Shown here in pieces: positions 9,279 to 17,738 of a stretch of 64,000 bases of DNA; position 1 is the stretch's first letter, and every line of letters begins with the position of its first letter. The stretch comes from Nocardia brasiliensis ATCC 700358. GTDB taxonomy: Bacteria; Actinomycetota; Actinomycetes; Mycobacteriales; Mycobacteriaceae. Made by a program: the position numbers and the translations under genes. Location of the stretch: assembly GCF_000250675.2 (NCBI RefSeq), contig NC_018681.1, positions 9,372,349 to 9,436,348 of the forward strand. The letters are read 5' to 3'. The notes below the pieces were generated by a model. That model was not told the DNA's origin. It did not search any database and saw only the letters and a program-made list of their open reading frames with translations.

Positions 9279-10142
9279 CTACCCTGAGATCCGGATTCCG
9301 GCGGTGACGCCCCAGATCGCCAATGTCATGAACAGATTCGCGAACACGACCGCGATGATGCACACCTTGATCGCCCGGCCGGCCGCGACACCGACACCCT
9401 CCGGCCCGCCGGAGGCGAAGAAACCGTAGTAGCACTGGATGAACGTGGTGACCGCGACGAACAGGATCGCCTTCACCAGCGAATAGACCACGTCGCCCGG
9501 TACCAGGAATTGGTAGAAGTAGTGCTGATAGGTACCGCTGGCGGTGCCGCCGATCAGTTGCACGGTCAGCGAGCAGGAGATGTAGGCCATCGCCAGGCCC
9601 AGGCAGTACAGCGGGATGATGGCGATCATCGCGGCGAACATCCGGGTGCTGATCAGGTAGGGCAGCGGCCGGATCGCGATGGACTCCAGCGCGTCGATCT
9701 CCTCGGAGATCCGCATGGCGCCCAGCTGCGCGGTGAACCGGCAGCCCGCCTGCGCGGCGAACGCGATCGTGGCGAGCAGCGGGCCGATCTCCCGGGTGGT
9801 GGCGAACGCGGAGATCGCGCCGGTGATCGGGCTCAGGCCGAGCAGGTTCAGCGAGTTGTAACCCTGGATGCCGACGGTCATCCCGCCGAAAGCGCTGAGG
9901 ATGACCACGACGCCGATCGTGCCGCCACCGACGACCAGGTTCCCGTTGCCCCAGGTGACATCCGAGAGCAGCCGCCACACTTCCTTCGGATAGTGCTTGA
10001 GCGCCAACGGAATCGAGCCGATCGAGCGCAACAGGAAGAACACCTGGTGGCCCAGTTTGGCGAGCAGGTTCGCCGGCGCCGACGCGCCCTTGCGAAGCTG
10101 TTGGAACGGCCGCAGCAGCGGGGGAACGTATGTCGACGACAC
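9279..10142 (-). CDS. YrbE/MlaE-type ABC permease, second subunit
   Basis: A 287-residue polytopic membrane protein of the MlaE family, the transmembrane half of an Mce-linked ABC lipid transporter. It carries the family signature around EIGPLLATIAFAAQAGCRFTAQLGAM and the EEIDALE motif, thought to contact the MceG/Mkl ATPase. No ATPase gene lies in this window. In the genus a single MceG serves several mce operons. The GTG start (10140-10142) directly abuts the stop of the first YrbE gene. Confidence 0.88.
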   Translation of the reverse strand: MSSTYVPPLLRPFQQLRKGASAPANLLAKLGHQVFFLLRSIGSIPLALKHYPKEVWRLLSDVTWGNGNLVVGGGTIGVVVILSAFGGMTVGIQGYNSLNLLGLSPITGAISAFATTREIGPLLATIAFAAQAGCRFTAQLGAMRISEEIDALESIAIRPLPYLISTRMFAAMIAIIPLYCLGLAMAYISCSLTVQLIGGTASGTYQHYFYQFLVPGDVVYSLVKAILFVAVTTFIQCYYGFFASGGPEGVGVAAGRAIKVCIIAVVFANLFMTLAIWGVTAGIRISG

Positions 10143-10961
10143 TCAGACCACCTGTGACGGGAACAGTGCGTTGTACACCTGAGTGATTATCAGGTTCACG
10201 CCGAACAACATGATCGCCGAACTCACCACTGCCGAATTGACCGCGTTGGCCACGCCGCCCGGGCCGCCGCGGGCATTCAGTCCGTTGTCGCACGCGATGA
10301 TCGCCGCGAGCAAACCGAATATCAGCGATTTCACCAGTGCGACAAGAAGATCACGCGTGACGGCGAACGAGGAGAACGTACCGATATATGAACCCGGCGT
10401 TCCGTTCTGCGCGAAAATATTGAAGATGTAACCGGTCAAGAAACCGACGAAGACGACGAAGCCGCAGAGCAGCACACTGACCAGCATGGCCGCGCCGAGG
10501 CGCGGAGCAACCAACCGGCGCATCGGGTCGACGCCCATCACCTTCATCGCGTCGATCTCTTCGCGGATGGTGCGCGAGCCGAGGTCGGCGCAGACCGCGG
10601 AGCCGACCGCGCCGGCGATCATCAGCGAGGTGACGAGGGGAGCGCCCTGCTGGATGATGCCGAGGCCGTTGGCCGCGCCGATGAAGGAGGTCGCGCCGAC
10701 CTGCCCGGCGATCGAGCCGACCTGGATCGATACGATGACACCGATCGGAATGGCGACGAGCAGCGTGGGCGCCGCCGAGACGCTCGACATGAACGCGCAC
10801 TGGCGGATGAACTCACGAAAAGGGAAGCGGCGACGGAAGATCGAGACGAAAAGTTCGGCAACCGCCGCGATCCCCATGGTGATCTGGCGACCGAAGGTTT
10901 CCAGCGAAGCCTTCGGATGGTCTGCCCAGTAACCCTTGGTCCAATCGACCGCATCACTCAT
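10143..10961 (-). CDS. YrbE/MlaE-type ABC permease, first subunit
   Basis: A 272-residue MlaE-family permease and first gene of the mce operon. The core motifs are GAPLVTSLMIAGAVGSAVCADLGSR and EEIDAMKVMGVDP, followed by hydrophobic helices to the C-terminus. ATG 10961 (MSDAVDWTKGYW) is preferred. An upstream GTG at 10997 would add 12 residues. With its partner it forms the permease dimer of the Mce lipid importer. Transcription of the whole 9.5-kb operon presumably begins in the intergenic region to its right. Confidence 0.87.
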   Translation of the reverse strand: MSDAVDWTKGYWADHPKASLETFGRQITMGIAAVAELFVSIFRRRFPFREFIRQCAFMSSVSAAPTLLVAIPIGVIVSIQVGSIAGQVGATSFIGAANGLGIIQQGAPLVTSLMIAGAVGSAVCADLGSRTIREEIDAMKVMGVDPMRRLVAPRLGAAMLVSVLLCGFVVFVGFLTGYIFNIFAQNGTPGSYIGTFSSFAVTRDLLVALVKSLIFGLLAAIIACDNGLNARGGPGGVANAVNSAVVSSAIMLFGVNLIITQVYNALFPSQVV

Positions 10962-11521
10962 CCGTGACCCTGTTGGTGGACTCTCGGTCGACTGCACTGG
11001 CTAACCCCTCTCGACGCCGGTTGGCTGCCCCGACGACTTGTTTGCTTGACGCACCTTACTACGTAGTAAGCCAGAACACACCACCCTCTTGTGATTGCAG
11101 TCATAGACCTCGGCCACAGTGCGCGTAACGCTATGACGTGGGACATCGACATTGGGGCATAGCCCAAACAGGCGGGCATCGACGTTGGCACAAGTGACAG
11201 GTCAAGCTGAGAAACGACGGCTCGGAACGGACCATCCGGGCAATTTATTCGGACAATATTCAGGCAAAATCCCTATCGATTCCGGAACCGTACGAAACGG
11301 ACCGCACTACTACCGGAGTACAAACAGGAACCGAACAAAAGGATTTTCCATAGCGTGTCGCTATCGACGGCGATAAGAGACAAAAGGGAGGATTTGCCTG
11401 AAATAGGGTGGACCTCGGAGCATCCTGGACACCCTGCTGTAGATGACGCGCCCGGACAGAAATACTGACACGATGGGTGCGACAGATTGATATCGTGCGG
11501 GCTTCCGACGTCTGGAGGGAC
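10962..11521. other. Divergent intergenic region between the mce operon and the serine protease gene
   Basis: About 560 bases without a supportable gene, between two divergently transcribed units. It holds a perfect 16-bp palindrome near the mce side and, near the protease side, lower-GC sequence (for example around 11330-11350) that could contain that gene's promoter. Frames open in it lack ribosome-binding sites and family features. Confidence 0.6.
11055..11070. promoter_or_regulatory. Candidate operator: 16-bp perfect palindrome upstream of the mce operon
   Basis: CTTACTACGTAGTAAG reads the same on both strands. It lies 94 bases upstream of the first YrbE start codon. Its size and symmetry fit a dimeric TetR- or GntR-type repressor, the classes known to control mce operons. 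No such regulator gene is present in the window, so the protein that binds it cannot be named. Confidence 0.5.
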
Positions 11522-12220
11522 ATGTTCAGCAAACTCGCCAAGGTGGCCAACGCCGCCTTCGCCGTAGCCCTGGGTGCGGCGCTGCTGGGGACGGGCGCGG
11601 GGGCCGCGCAGGCCGATCCCGGCCCACCGGTCGTGGGCGGCGGCTCCGGCATCATCATCTCCGACACGCCGGGAGCCCTCAGCGACCAGTTGTTCGAGTG
11701 CACCGTCACCACGGTCGGCCGCGACGGCGCGGGGCGCCTCGTCGGCTTCACCGCCGGGCACTGCGGCGAACCCGGATACGAGGTGTACGCCGAGGCCGAC
11801 CGCGGCGCCGGCGTGATCGGCCGGTTCGTCTACTCCAACCACGACCTGGACTACGCCGTCCTGGAATTCAACGAGGACAAGATGATCCCGGTGAATCGGA
11901 TCGGCAACGTCACCATCACCGGGCTCGGCGGACCCGCCCAGTTCCCGACGATCGTCTGCAAGGAAGGCCGGACCACCGGCAACACCTGCGGCATCAGCTG
12001 GGGCGACGTGTTCGGGTCGAACACCGAGACCTGGAGTCAGATGTGTGTCGTGGAGGGCGATTCCGGCGCGCCGGTCGTCGTCGGCTCCACGCTGGTCGGC
12101 ATGGTCAACGCCTACCTCGCCGTCGCGTGCTTCGGCCCCGAGGTCGGCACCAACATGTCCACGATCACCGACGACGTCAACGCTCGCGGCGGCATCGGAG
12201 CGGGATTCCGGCCGATCTGA
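11522..12220 (+). CDS. Secreted trypsin-like serine protease (S1 family)
   Basis: A 232-residue exported protease. A signal peptide runs to about residue 31 (ending AAQADP). The S1 catalytic triad is readable: His80 in TAGHC, Asp110 in HDLDYAV and Ser181 in GDSGAP. Cysteines at 60/81, 146/156 and 175 plus a later Cys suit the usual disulfides. ATG 11522 has GGAGG a few bases upstream and gives a clean signal peptide. An earlier in-frame GTG/ATG would add 15 residues without signal-peptide character. The gene appears monocistronic because a strong terminator follows. Its substrate is unknown. Confidence 0.86.
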   Translation: MFSKLAKVANAAFAVALGAALLGTGAGAAQADPGPPVVGGGSGIIISDTPGALSDQLFECTVTTVGRDGAGRLVGFTAGHCGEPGYEVYAEADRGAGVIGRFVYSNHDLDYAVLEFNEDKMIPVNRIGNVTITGLGGPAQFPTIVCKEGRTTGNTCGISWGDVFGSNTETWSQMCVVEGDSGAPVVVGSTLVGMVNAYLAVACFGPEVGTNMSTITDDVNARGGIGAGFRPI

Positions 12221-12237
12221 GATTTCGGCGAACGGCG

Positions 12238-12277
12238 CGGCGGCGCACCACTGCGACAGTGGTGCGCCGCCGTTTTT
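12238..12277 (+). terminator. Rho-independent terminator after the serine protease gene
   Basis: A perfect 16-bp stem (12238-12253 with 12257-12272) with a 3-base loop is followed by five T residues (12273-12277). It starts 17 bases after the protease stop codon. It is one of the clearest intrinsic terminators in the window. Confidence 0.85.
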
Positions 12278-12498
12278 GTTGTACTGCCATCGTCGGCTGT
12301 ACTGCCATGTCGCACTGCCACTTCGGGTCGGCGACCTTTACCGCGCGCCGAGCCATCCGTTAACTTCAGCAGGTGCCGGCACCGCACATCCATCGGGGGA
12401 CACAGAAACCAATCCGATTGCGAATGCCATTTCGCAATAGCTCTACTTTGCTGTGCTGACCCCTGAGCCAGATACGTCGAACGAAGATCAGGGAAAAA

Positions 12499-13014
12499 AT
12501 GAATATACGACGCAGCGTTACCGCCGGCATTCTGGTGCTGGCCACCACGATCACGATCACCGGCGGCTCCGTCGCGGTCGCGACCGCGACCCCGACCGGC
12601 CAGGTCGTCCAGAGCCGACTGCAGGCGGACCGATTCGAGATACCCACGCGACGTCTCGGCCCCTCCGCGGCGGCACAGCAATACGCCGAAGAGCGACTCG
12701 GCCCGGACGGCATCGCCGACATCCGGCAGGCCCACACCAGTGCCAATGCCGAACTCCGGCGAAATGCGGGACTGCCTGCGGCAGGGCTGCTGGTGGCAGC
12801 AGCCGCCTGGTGCGCCAGAGGCGCGCTGGGAAGCGTGGCGACCTCCGTGCTCGACGACATCGCCAACGGCGGACAGGGGACCAACTACGCCAGGAACGCC
12901 ATCATCGGTTGCCTGGTAGGCGAATTCGGCGGCGTGGTCTGGAAGTTCATCAAGAACAAGGACCGGCTGATCGCGGTGGTGGCGGCGGTGCTCATCCGCT
13001 TCCCGAAGGGCTGA
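12499..13014 (+). CDS. Small secreted protein of unknown function
   Basis: A 171-residue protein with a clear signal peptide (MNIRRSVTAGILVLATTI, cleavage probably near residue 30). After a charged middle section, the C-terminal 70 residues are Ala/Gly-rich with two cysteines (in AAWCARGAL and IIGCLVGEFGG) and amphipathic, almost bacteriocin-like helices. ATG 12499 follows a purine-rich GGGA. I do not recognise the family. The protein is probably exported, and a structural or antimicrobial role would be speculation. Confidence 0.7.
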   Translation: MNIRRSVTAGILVLATTITITGGSVAVATATPTGQVVQSRLQADRFEIPTRRLGPSAAAQQYAEERLGPDGIADIRQAHTSANAELRRNAGLPAAGLLVAAAAWCARGALGSVATSVLDDIANGGQGTNYARNAIIGCLVGEFGGVVWKFIKNKDRLIAVVAAVLIRFPKG

Positions 13015-13140
13015 CCAGCGACCGTCCGGGTCGGCGAGCGGTAACGAGCCGCCGGCCCGGCACGGTGTGGATACGATCGATCGAGATCAGCATCGAGGGC
13101 ACGGGACGCCGTAGCGTGATCGGCAGGAAACAGGGGCGGC

Positions 13141-13491
13141 ATGCTTCCATACGTGATTATTATCGGTTACAGCGCAGTGCTTTTCATGGTCGCACGTTCC
13201 GCGATCCAGGGCCATCGTGGACAAGGCCTGCGCGACACCCCTTTTCGCGAAGAGGTCTCCGATCGAGTATTGACCGATCCGGAACTCAGAGGCCGGGCGA
13301 ACCGCACGATCCGAAACTACGGTCTCGCCGCTTCGGCAATGTGTATCCCGCCGATCATCGCGATGATCAATATCGTGCGACACGATATCGACCGGCATGT
13401 CTCCACACCCTTTCTGATTTTTCTCGCGATATACACCGCGGCGATCACCTGCGTGGCGCTCTACCCAGCCGTGCACATCCGAAAGATGTGA
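13141..13491 (+). CDS. Small membrane protein of unknown function
   Basis: A 116-residue protein with a hydrophobic N-terminal helix (about residues 2-19), a charged loop of about 45 residues, and two further helices (about 61-77 and 88-108). No enzymatic motif is visible. ATG 13141 follows an AGGGG sequence. Codon usage is less GC-biased than in the neighbours, which suits a small accessory gene. It ends 6 bases before the stop of the convergent MFS gene. Confidence 0.55.
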   Translation: MLPYVIIIGYSAVLFMVARSAIQGHRGQGLRDTPFREEVSDRVLTDPELRGRANRTIRNYGLAASAMCIPPIIAMINIVRHDIDRHVSTPFLIFLAIYTAAITCVALYPAVHIRKM

Positions 13492-13496
13492 CGCTC

Positions 13497-14975
13497 TCAT
13501 TGCGGCGCTCGGTCGCCCGACTGCGGCGCTCGCTCGCTCGGCGCGAGAGCGGGTCCGGTGGCCGCGGCGCACTGCGGCAGGCAGTCCACGTTGTCCAGGG
13601 TCGGCGGGCGCCGCGGCGCGCGCAGCAGCACACCGGCGAGCACCGCGCCCGCGATCAGCAGGCCGACACAGATCCACATGGCCTTGGCGAAACCGTGGTC
13701 GAACGCGACGGGATCGCCCAGCGCACCGGAGATTCCGGCCAGGCCGGGCAGCGCGGCGACGGCGAGCAGTTGCGCGGTGCGCGCGACGGCGTTGTTCACC
13801 CCGGAGGCGATCCCCGCCTCGCTCGACGGCACCGCGCCGAGCACGGCGCCGGTCAGCGGGGCGACCAGCGCGGTGAGCCCGAGCCCGAAGACGAGCACGC
13901 CGGGCAGCACATCAATGAAATACGTGGTGTCCGGGCCGATTCGGAGGAGCAGTACCAGCCCACCCGCGGCGAGCAACGGACCGACCGTCATCGGCAGGCG
14001 CGGGCCGTGCACCTGGGCCCACCGGCCCGCACGCGCGGACAACAGCAGCATGACCAGCGTGACGGGCACGGTCGCGACACCCGACATCAGCGGTGAATAC
14101 CCGGCCACCAGTTGCAGTTCCAGCACCAGCAGGAAGAACACGCCGCCGAGCGCGGCGTACACCGCGAGCGTGACCAGGTTGGCCGCGGTGAAGACGCGCG
14201 AGGCGAACAGCACCGGCGGCACCAGCGGATGGTCGCTGCGCAACTCGATCACCACGAACGCCGCGAGCAGCAGCAGCCCGCCGACGACGAGCAGGGGCAT
14301 AGTGTCGATCAGTCCGAAGGTCAGCGCACCGAGGGCGAGCGCGACCACGAAGGCGCCCGGCACGTCCAACCGGGTGCCGGCGTTCGGATCACGGCTCTCC
14401 GGCACATGTTTCAGCGCGACGAGCACGACCACCACCGCGAGCGGCACATTGATGAAGAAGATCGAGCGCCAGCCCGCCACCTCGATCAGCCAACCGCCGA
14501 GGAACGGGCCGAGCGCGCCGGAGACGCCGCCGAACCCCGACCACAAACCGATCGCCGCGCCCTGATCACGCCGGTCGATCGACGAGGAGATCAGGGCGAG
14601 ACTGCCCGGCGTCAGCATCGCACCGGCCACACCCTGCAGAATCCGCGCGAACACCAGCATCTCGATGTTCATCGCGGCACCGCACAGCACCGAGGCGAGC
14701 GCGAACCCGATGGTGCCCCAGACGAATACCTTGCGCCGGCCGAGCCGGTCGCCCAGCGAGCCGCCGAGCAGGATGAACGACGCCAAGGTCAGCGTGTAAC
14801 CGTTCAGTGTCCACTGCAGGCCCGCGACGTCGGTGTCGAGTGATTCACCGATCCGGGGCAGCGCGATGTTCACGACGGTGGCGTCGAGCGAGGCCACCGA
14901 CGAACCGAGGATCGTGCCGAGCAGAATCCAGCGCCCGGTGGACGATTTCAGCCGCGGAAGATCAGTCGTGCTCAC
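13497..14975 (-). CDS. MFS drug exporter, DHA2 (14-TM) family
   Basis: A 492-residue proton-coupled exporter. The family motifs are visible: motif C-like LGPFLGGWLIE in helix 5, motif A (GSLGDRLGRRKVF) between helices 2 and 3, and D52-type VASLDATVVNIALP in helix 1. Length and hydrophobicity fit 14 helices, as in EmrB/QacA-type pumps. The GTG start at 14975 (VSTTDLPRLKSSTG) gives the normal short cytoplasmic N-terminus. The frame stays open upstream but would run into the lipoprotein gene. The drug or metabolite exported is unknown. Confidence 0.86.
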   Translation of the reverse strand: MSTTDLPRLKSSTGRWILLGTILGSSVASLDATVVNIALPRIGESLDTDVAGLQWTLNGYTLTLASFILLGGSLGDRLGRRKVFVWGTIGFALASVLCGAAMNIEMLVFARILQGVAGAMLTPGSLALISSSIDRRDQGAAIGLWSGFGGVSGALGPFLGGWLIEVAGWRSIFFINVPLAVVVVLVALKHVPESRDPNAGTRLDVPGAFVVALALGALTFGLIDTMPLLVVGGLLLLAAFVVIELRSDHPLVPPVLFASRVFTAANLVTLAVYAALGGVFFLLVLELQLVAGYSPLMSGVATVPVTLVMLLLSARAGRWAQVHGPRLPMTVGPLLAAGGLVLLLRIGPDTTYFIDVLPGVLVFGLGLTALVAPLTGAVLGAVPSSEAGIASGVNNAVARTAQLLAVAALPGLAGISGALGDPVAFDHGFAKAMWICVGLLIAGAVLAGVLLRAPRRPPTLDNVDCLPQCAAATGPALAPSERAPQSGDRAPQ

Positions 14976-15024
14976 CGACCCAACATAATGCGCAGGATCG
15001 AACAGCGGCGGTATTCCGGTGGTG

Positions 15025-15630
15025 TCAGAGTTCCTGGACGCAGACCACGAAATGCCGTTCCTCGTAGACATAGCCGGAACCGCTGTCGCAGGCGCTGACA
15101 TCGCTGGCGCCCTCGACCCGGTTGACCACCTTGACGCCCTTCTGCGGCGTGGCGCCGGTGCAGTCGATCCGCTTGGGGTCGTCGCCGCCGACATCCATGC
15201 AGCCGCCGACCACCCAGTCGATATCCAGACAGTACGCGCCCTGTTCGATGCCGTTGAGGGTTTCGGCGTAGTAGTTGTCCGCGTCGCCGACGCAGGCGGT
15301 GCTCTTGGGCGCCTTGCCGATCACCTTGTAGTTGGCCGCCCGGCTGCCGCACGAGGCCTTCGCGATGGTGGCGTTGCTGGTGGTGCCGCCGAGCGTGACG
15401 CAGTCGCCGATGTTCGCCTCGAAGTCGGTGTTGCCACCCTTGTTCGTGCTGGTGGGCGCGGGCTTGCCGGACGAAGGCCGCGGCGTGACCGAGACGGCAT
15501 CGATGGTGCCGTTGTTCACCGCGGGCTGCGCGTGACCGCTGATGGTGGAGCTACAGCCCACCAGCGCGAGGGCGGCAACACCGACCAACGTCGCAAACGC
15601 GACACGACCCCAGGTCAGTTGACCAGACAC
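15025..15630 (-). CDS. LppU-like lipoprotein
   Basis: A 201-residue exported lipoprotein. The signal peptide ends in the lipobox LVGC (Cys26). The mature part has a Ser/Thr/Pro linker and then a domain with several cysteines (about eight) and the GDCVTLGG motif, as in mycobacterial LppU and related DUF3558/septum-type small lipoproteins. GTG 15630 has an excellent GGGAGGA ribosome-binding site and produces the compact signal peptide. An upstream in-frame ATG at 15729 would not. It lies 50 bases upstream of the MFS gene on the same strand and may be co-transcribed with it. Confidence 0.75.
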   Translation of the reverse strand: MSGQLTWGRVAFATLVGVAALALVGCSSTISGHAQPAVNNGTIDAVSVTPRPSSGKPAPTSTNKGGNTDFEANIGDCVTLGGTTSNATIAKASCGSRAANYKVIGKAPKSTACVGDADNYYAETLNGIEQGAYCLDIDWVVGGCMDVGGDDPKRIDCTGATPQKGVKVVNRVEGASDVSACDSGSGYVYEERHFVVCVQEL

Positions 15631-15820
15631 GTACAGTCCTCCCGAGCTGTAGTGCTTCGAACTCGGACCCCCGGAAAGAATTCGAAGTGCGCAAAGCAGT
15701 GCTTGAAATACACGCCATGCATACACCATGGACCGCGCACACGTCGACCCGACTGCGGAATCAGGCTCCTAGCAACCGATCTGAGTACAGTGGTGTTTTC
15801 GGTGCGAGAGGAGTTTGTCC

Positions 15821-16360
15821 GTGAAGCTGATCAGCGCGATCGTATGCGCGACTGCCGCGGCGGGGGTCTCGCTGTCTTTTTCCGGCACCGCCTCAGCTAC
15901 CGACGTGCAATGCACTTCGGCGCACGGGACCGATATCACCGTGATCGACGGCAGGACCGCCTGCCGGGCGGCCACCGATCTGCTGGGTGAGGCCAAATCG
16001 CTCGGCATCGACGGTATCGGTTACGCGAATGCCACGGGGGGCGCCCGCGCACTCGGGATCGGTATCGCGGGCGGGGTCGGCGCGGGCGAGGGCTCGGGCG
16101 GCATACCGCTGGCGATCGGCGTCGGACAGGATGCCATCGCGCTCAGTTCCATTGATCGCGAGGATGTTTCGATCGCCGCCTGGCCTCCGGTGCTCGCGGT
16201 GTCGGTCGCCTTCGAAGGGTCGCGCGCGAGCGCGCGGACCGCCGAGACCCGCGTGATCTGCCTGGGCGGCGGCGCCTTCGCCTGGAATTCGAGCACCGGC
16301 GACACCTGCCTCAGCACCCCGCTGGGCCGGTGGCAGACCGCCGACGAGCGGTTACCCTGA
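15821..16360 (+). CDS. Secreted protein of unknown function
   Basis: A 179-residue protein with a classical signal peptide (VKLISAIVCATAAAG, probable cleavage after TASA at about 26). The mature part is Gly/Ala-rich with four or five cysteines (VQCTS, RTACRA, VICLGG, GDTCLS) and a Gly-rich middle (GIGIAGGVGAGEGSGG). It resembles small secreted proteins of mycolic-acid bacteria, but I cannot name the family with certainty. GTG 15821 is chosen because GAGAGGAG sits 7 bases upstream. TTG 15815 is the alternative. Confidence 0.7.
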   Translation: MKLISAIVCATAAAGVSLSFSGTASATDVQCTSAHGTDITVIDGRTACRAATDLLGEAKSLGIDGIGYANATGGARALGIGIAGGVGAGEGSGGIPLAIGVGQDAIALSSIDREDVSIAAWPPVLAVSVAFEGSRASARTAETRVICLGGGAFAWNSSTGDTCLSTPLGRWQTADERLP

Positions 16361-16397
16361 GGGACGGTCCGACGATCGGTGGTCAGGAGGTGACCTC

Positions 16398-17681
16398 ATG
16401 GTTTCGGCAATGGCGGCAGGCGGCTTCGACGGTCGCGCCGAGCGCGGCGAACTCCTCGCGCCCCGGGAGATGCTGGTCGACCCGCGCTTCATCCGGCTCG
16501 CGGACCAATTCTTCGGCATGTTCGAACAACCCAGCCGCGGCGGCGGCGCGCTGGCCGTCTACCTCGACGGCAGGCCGGTGGTCGACATCTGGGGCGGCTG
16601 GGCCGCCAAGGACCGGCGCTGGAACGGCGAGACCGTCGCGCTGACCTTCTCCACCGGCAAGGGCGTCGCCTCCACCGTCGTGCACCGGCTCGCCGAGCGC
16701 GGCCTGCTCGACTACGACGCGCCCGTGGCCACCTACTGGCCCGAGTTCGGCGCGCACGGCAAGGCCGACATCACGGTGCGCGATGTGCTGTCGCACCGGG
16801 CCGGGCTGCATCGGGTGCGCGGCCTGGTGCCCGGCCGCGAGGGCATTCTCGACTACGCGGCCGTCGTCACGGCGCTGGCCGAGAGCCCGGCCGACCCACG
16901 CCGCATTCGCACCTCCGGCTATCACGCGATCACCTTCGGCTGGCTGGTCGCCGAGATCGTGCAGCGGGTGACCGGTGATCCGTTCACCGAGGTGGTGCGC
17001 CGCGAGATCGCCGAACCGCTCGAGCTGGACGAGTTCTGGTTCCGGGTGCCCGAAGCCGAGCGGTACCGGATCGCCAAGATCTTTCCGCACCTGAGCCCGC
17101 CCGGGATCCGCTGGAACACCGCGTCGTCGGTGCTGTCCTGGGTGCGGCCGATCCGCGGACTCGCCGAGGCGGGCATGCCGGAGAGCTTCGACGAACTGGT
17201 CCGCGACCCGCGGGTGCACGACGCGGTGATGCCCGGCTGGAACGGCGTCTTCTCGGCGCGCGCGCTGGCCAGGATGTACGGCGCGCTCGCCAACCACGGC
17301 ACGGTGGAACTCCCGCAGCCCGGCGGCGGCAGCCGGACGGTGCGTTTCCTGCGACCGGAGACGATCGAGACGATCAACCAGGTGCAGCCCGCGGAGAGCC
17401 GGGATTACGTGCTCGGCCTGCCGCTGCGCTTCACCCTCGGCTATCACCGGCCGGTGCTGATGTCCAAGCAGCAGCCGCGAAAAGCGTTCGGCCACTACGG
17501 AGTCGGCGGGTCCGGCGCGTACGCCGATCCGGAGCTGGGCATGTCCATCGCGTTCGTCACCAACCGGCTCGGCAACGCGGTGACGGCGCTCGGCGATGCC
17601 AGGCTGGCCCGGTTGGCGGCGACGGCGCGGGCCACGGTGCGCAAGGCCAAGCCCGCGGTGGCGGTCGACGAGAGCGACTGA
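16398..17681 (+). CDS. Beta-lactamase-fold serine hydrolase (class C-like esterase)
   Basis: A 427-residue cytoplasmic member of the beta-lactamase/EstB-type esterase family. The catalytic Ser85-Thr-Gly-Lys88 motif (FSTGKG) and Tyr175 (SGYHAI, the YxN-like position) are present, with a HYGVGGSGA block near the C-terminus replacing KTG. There is no signal peptide, which argues for lipid or ester hydrolysis (as in mycobacterial LipL/LipE-type proteins) over antibiotic degradation. ATG 16398 follows AGGAGGTGA, a perfect anti-Shine-Dalgarno match, so it should be well translated. Confidence 0.83.
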   Translation: MVSAMAAGGFDGRAERGELLAPREMLVDPRFIRLADQFFGMFEQPSRGGGALAVYLDGRPVVDIWGGWAAKDRRWNGETVALTFSTGKGVASTVVHRLAERGLLDYDAPVATYWPEFGAHGKADITVRDVLSHRAGLHRVRGLVPGREGILDYAAVVTALAESPADPRRIRTSGYHAITFGWLVAEIVQRVTGDPFTEVVRREIAEPLELDEFWFRVPEAERYRIAKIFPHLSPPGIRWNTASSVLSWVRPIRGLAEAGMPESFDELVRDPRVHDAVMPGWNGVFSARALARMYGALANHGTVELPQPGGGSRTVRFLRPETIETINQVQPAESRDYVLGLPLRFTLGYHRPVLMSKQQPRKAFGHYGVGGSGAYADPELGMSIAFVTNRLGNAVTALGDARLARLAATARATVRKAKPAVAVDESD

Positions 17682-17738
17682 GCCACGCTGCGCGACCTCG
17701 AGGTCAGGTCGAACCTCAGCCGCGGCCGGTTCGTTGCT

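Noticed and set aside
12453..14096. 547-codon plus-strand frame
   Set aside because: It overlaps two small plus-strand genes in another frame and the antisense of the MFS exporter. The protein is low complexity and its start lies near an unrelated promoter.
13533..15194. Longer version of the MFS exporter beginning at 15194
   Set aside because: The extra residues are Arg/Ser/Thr-rich and run across the lipoprotein gene. GTG 14975 gives the normal family start.
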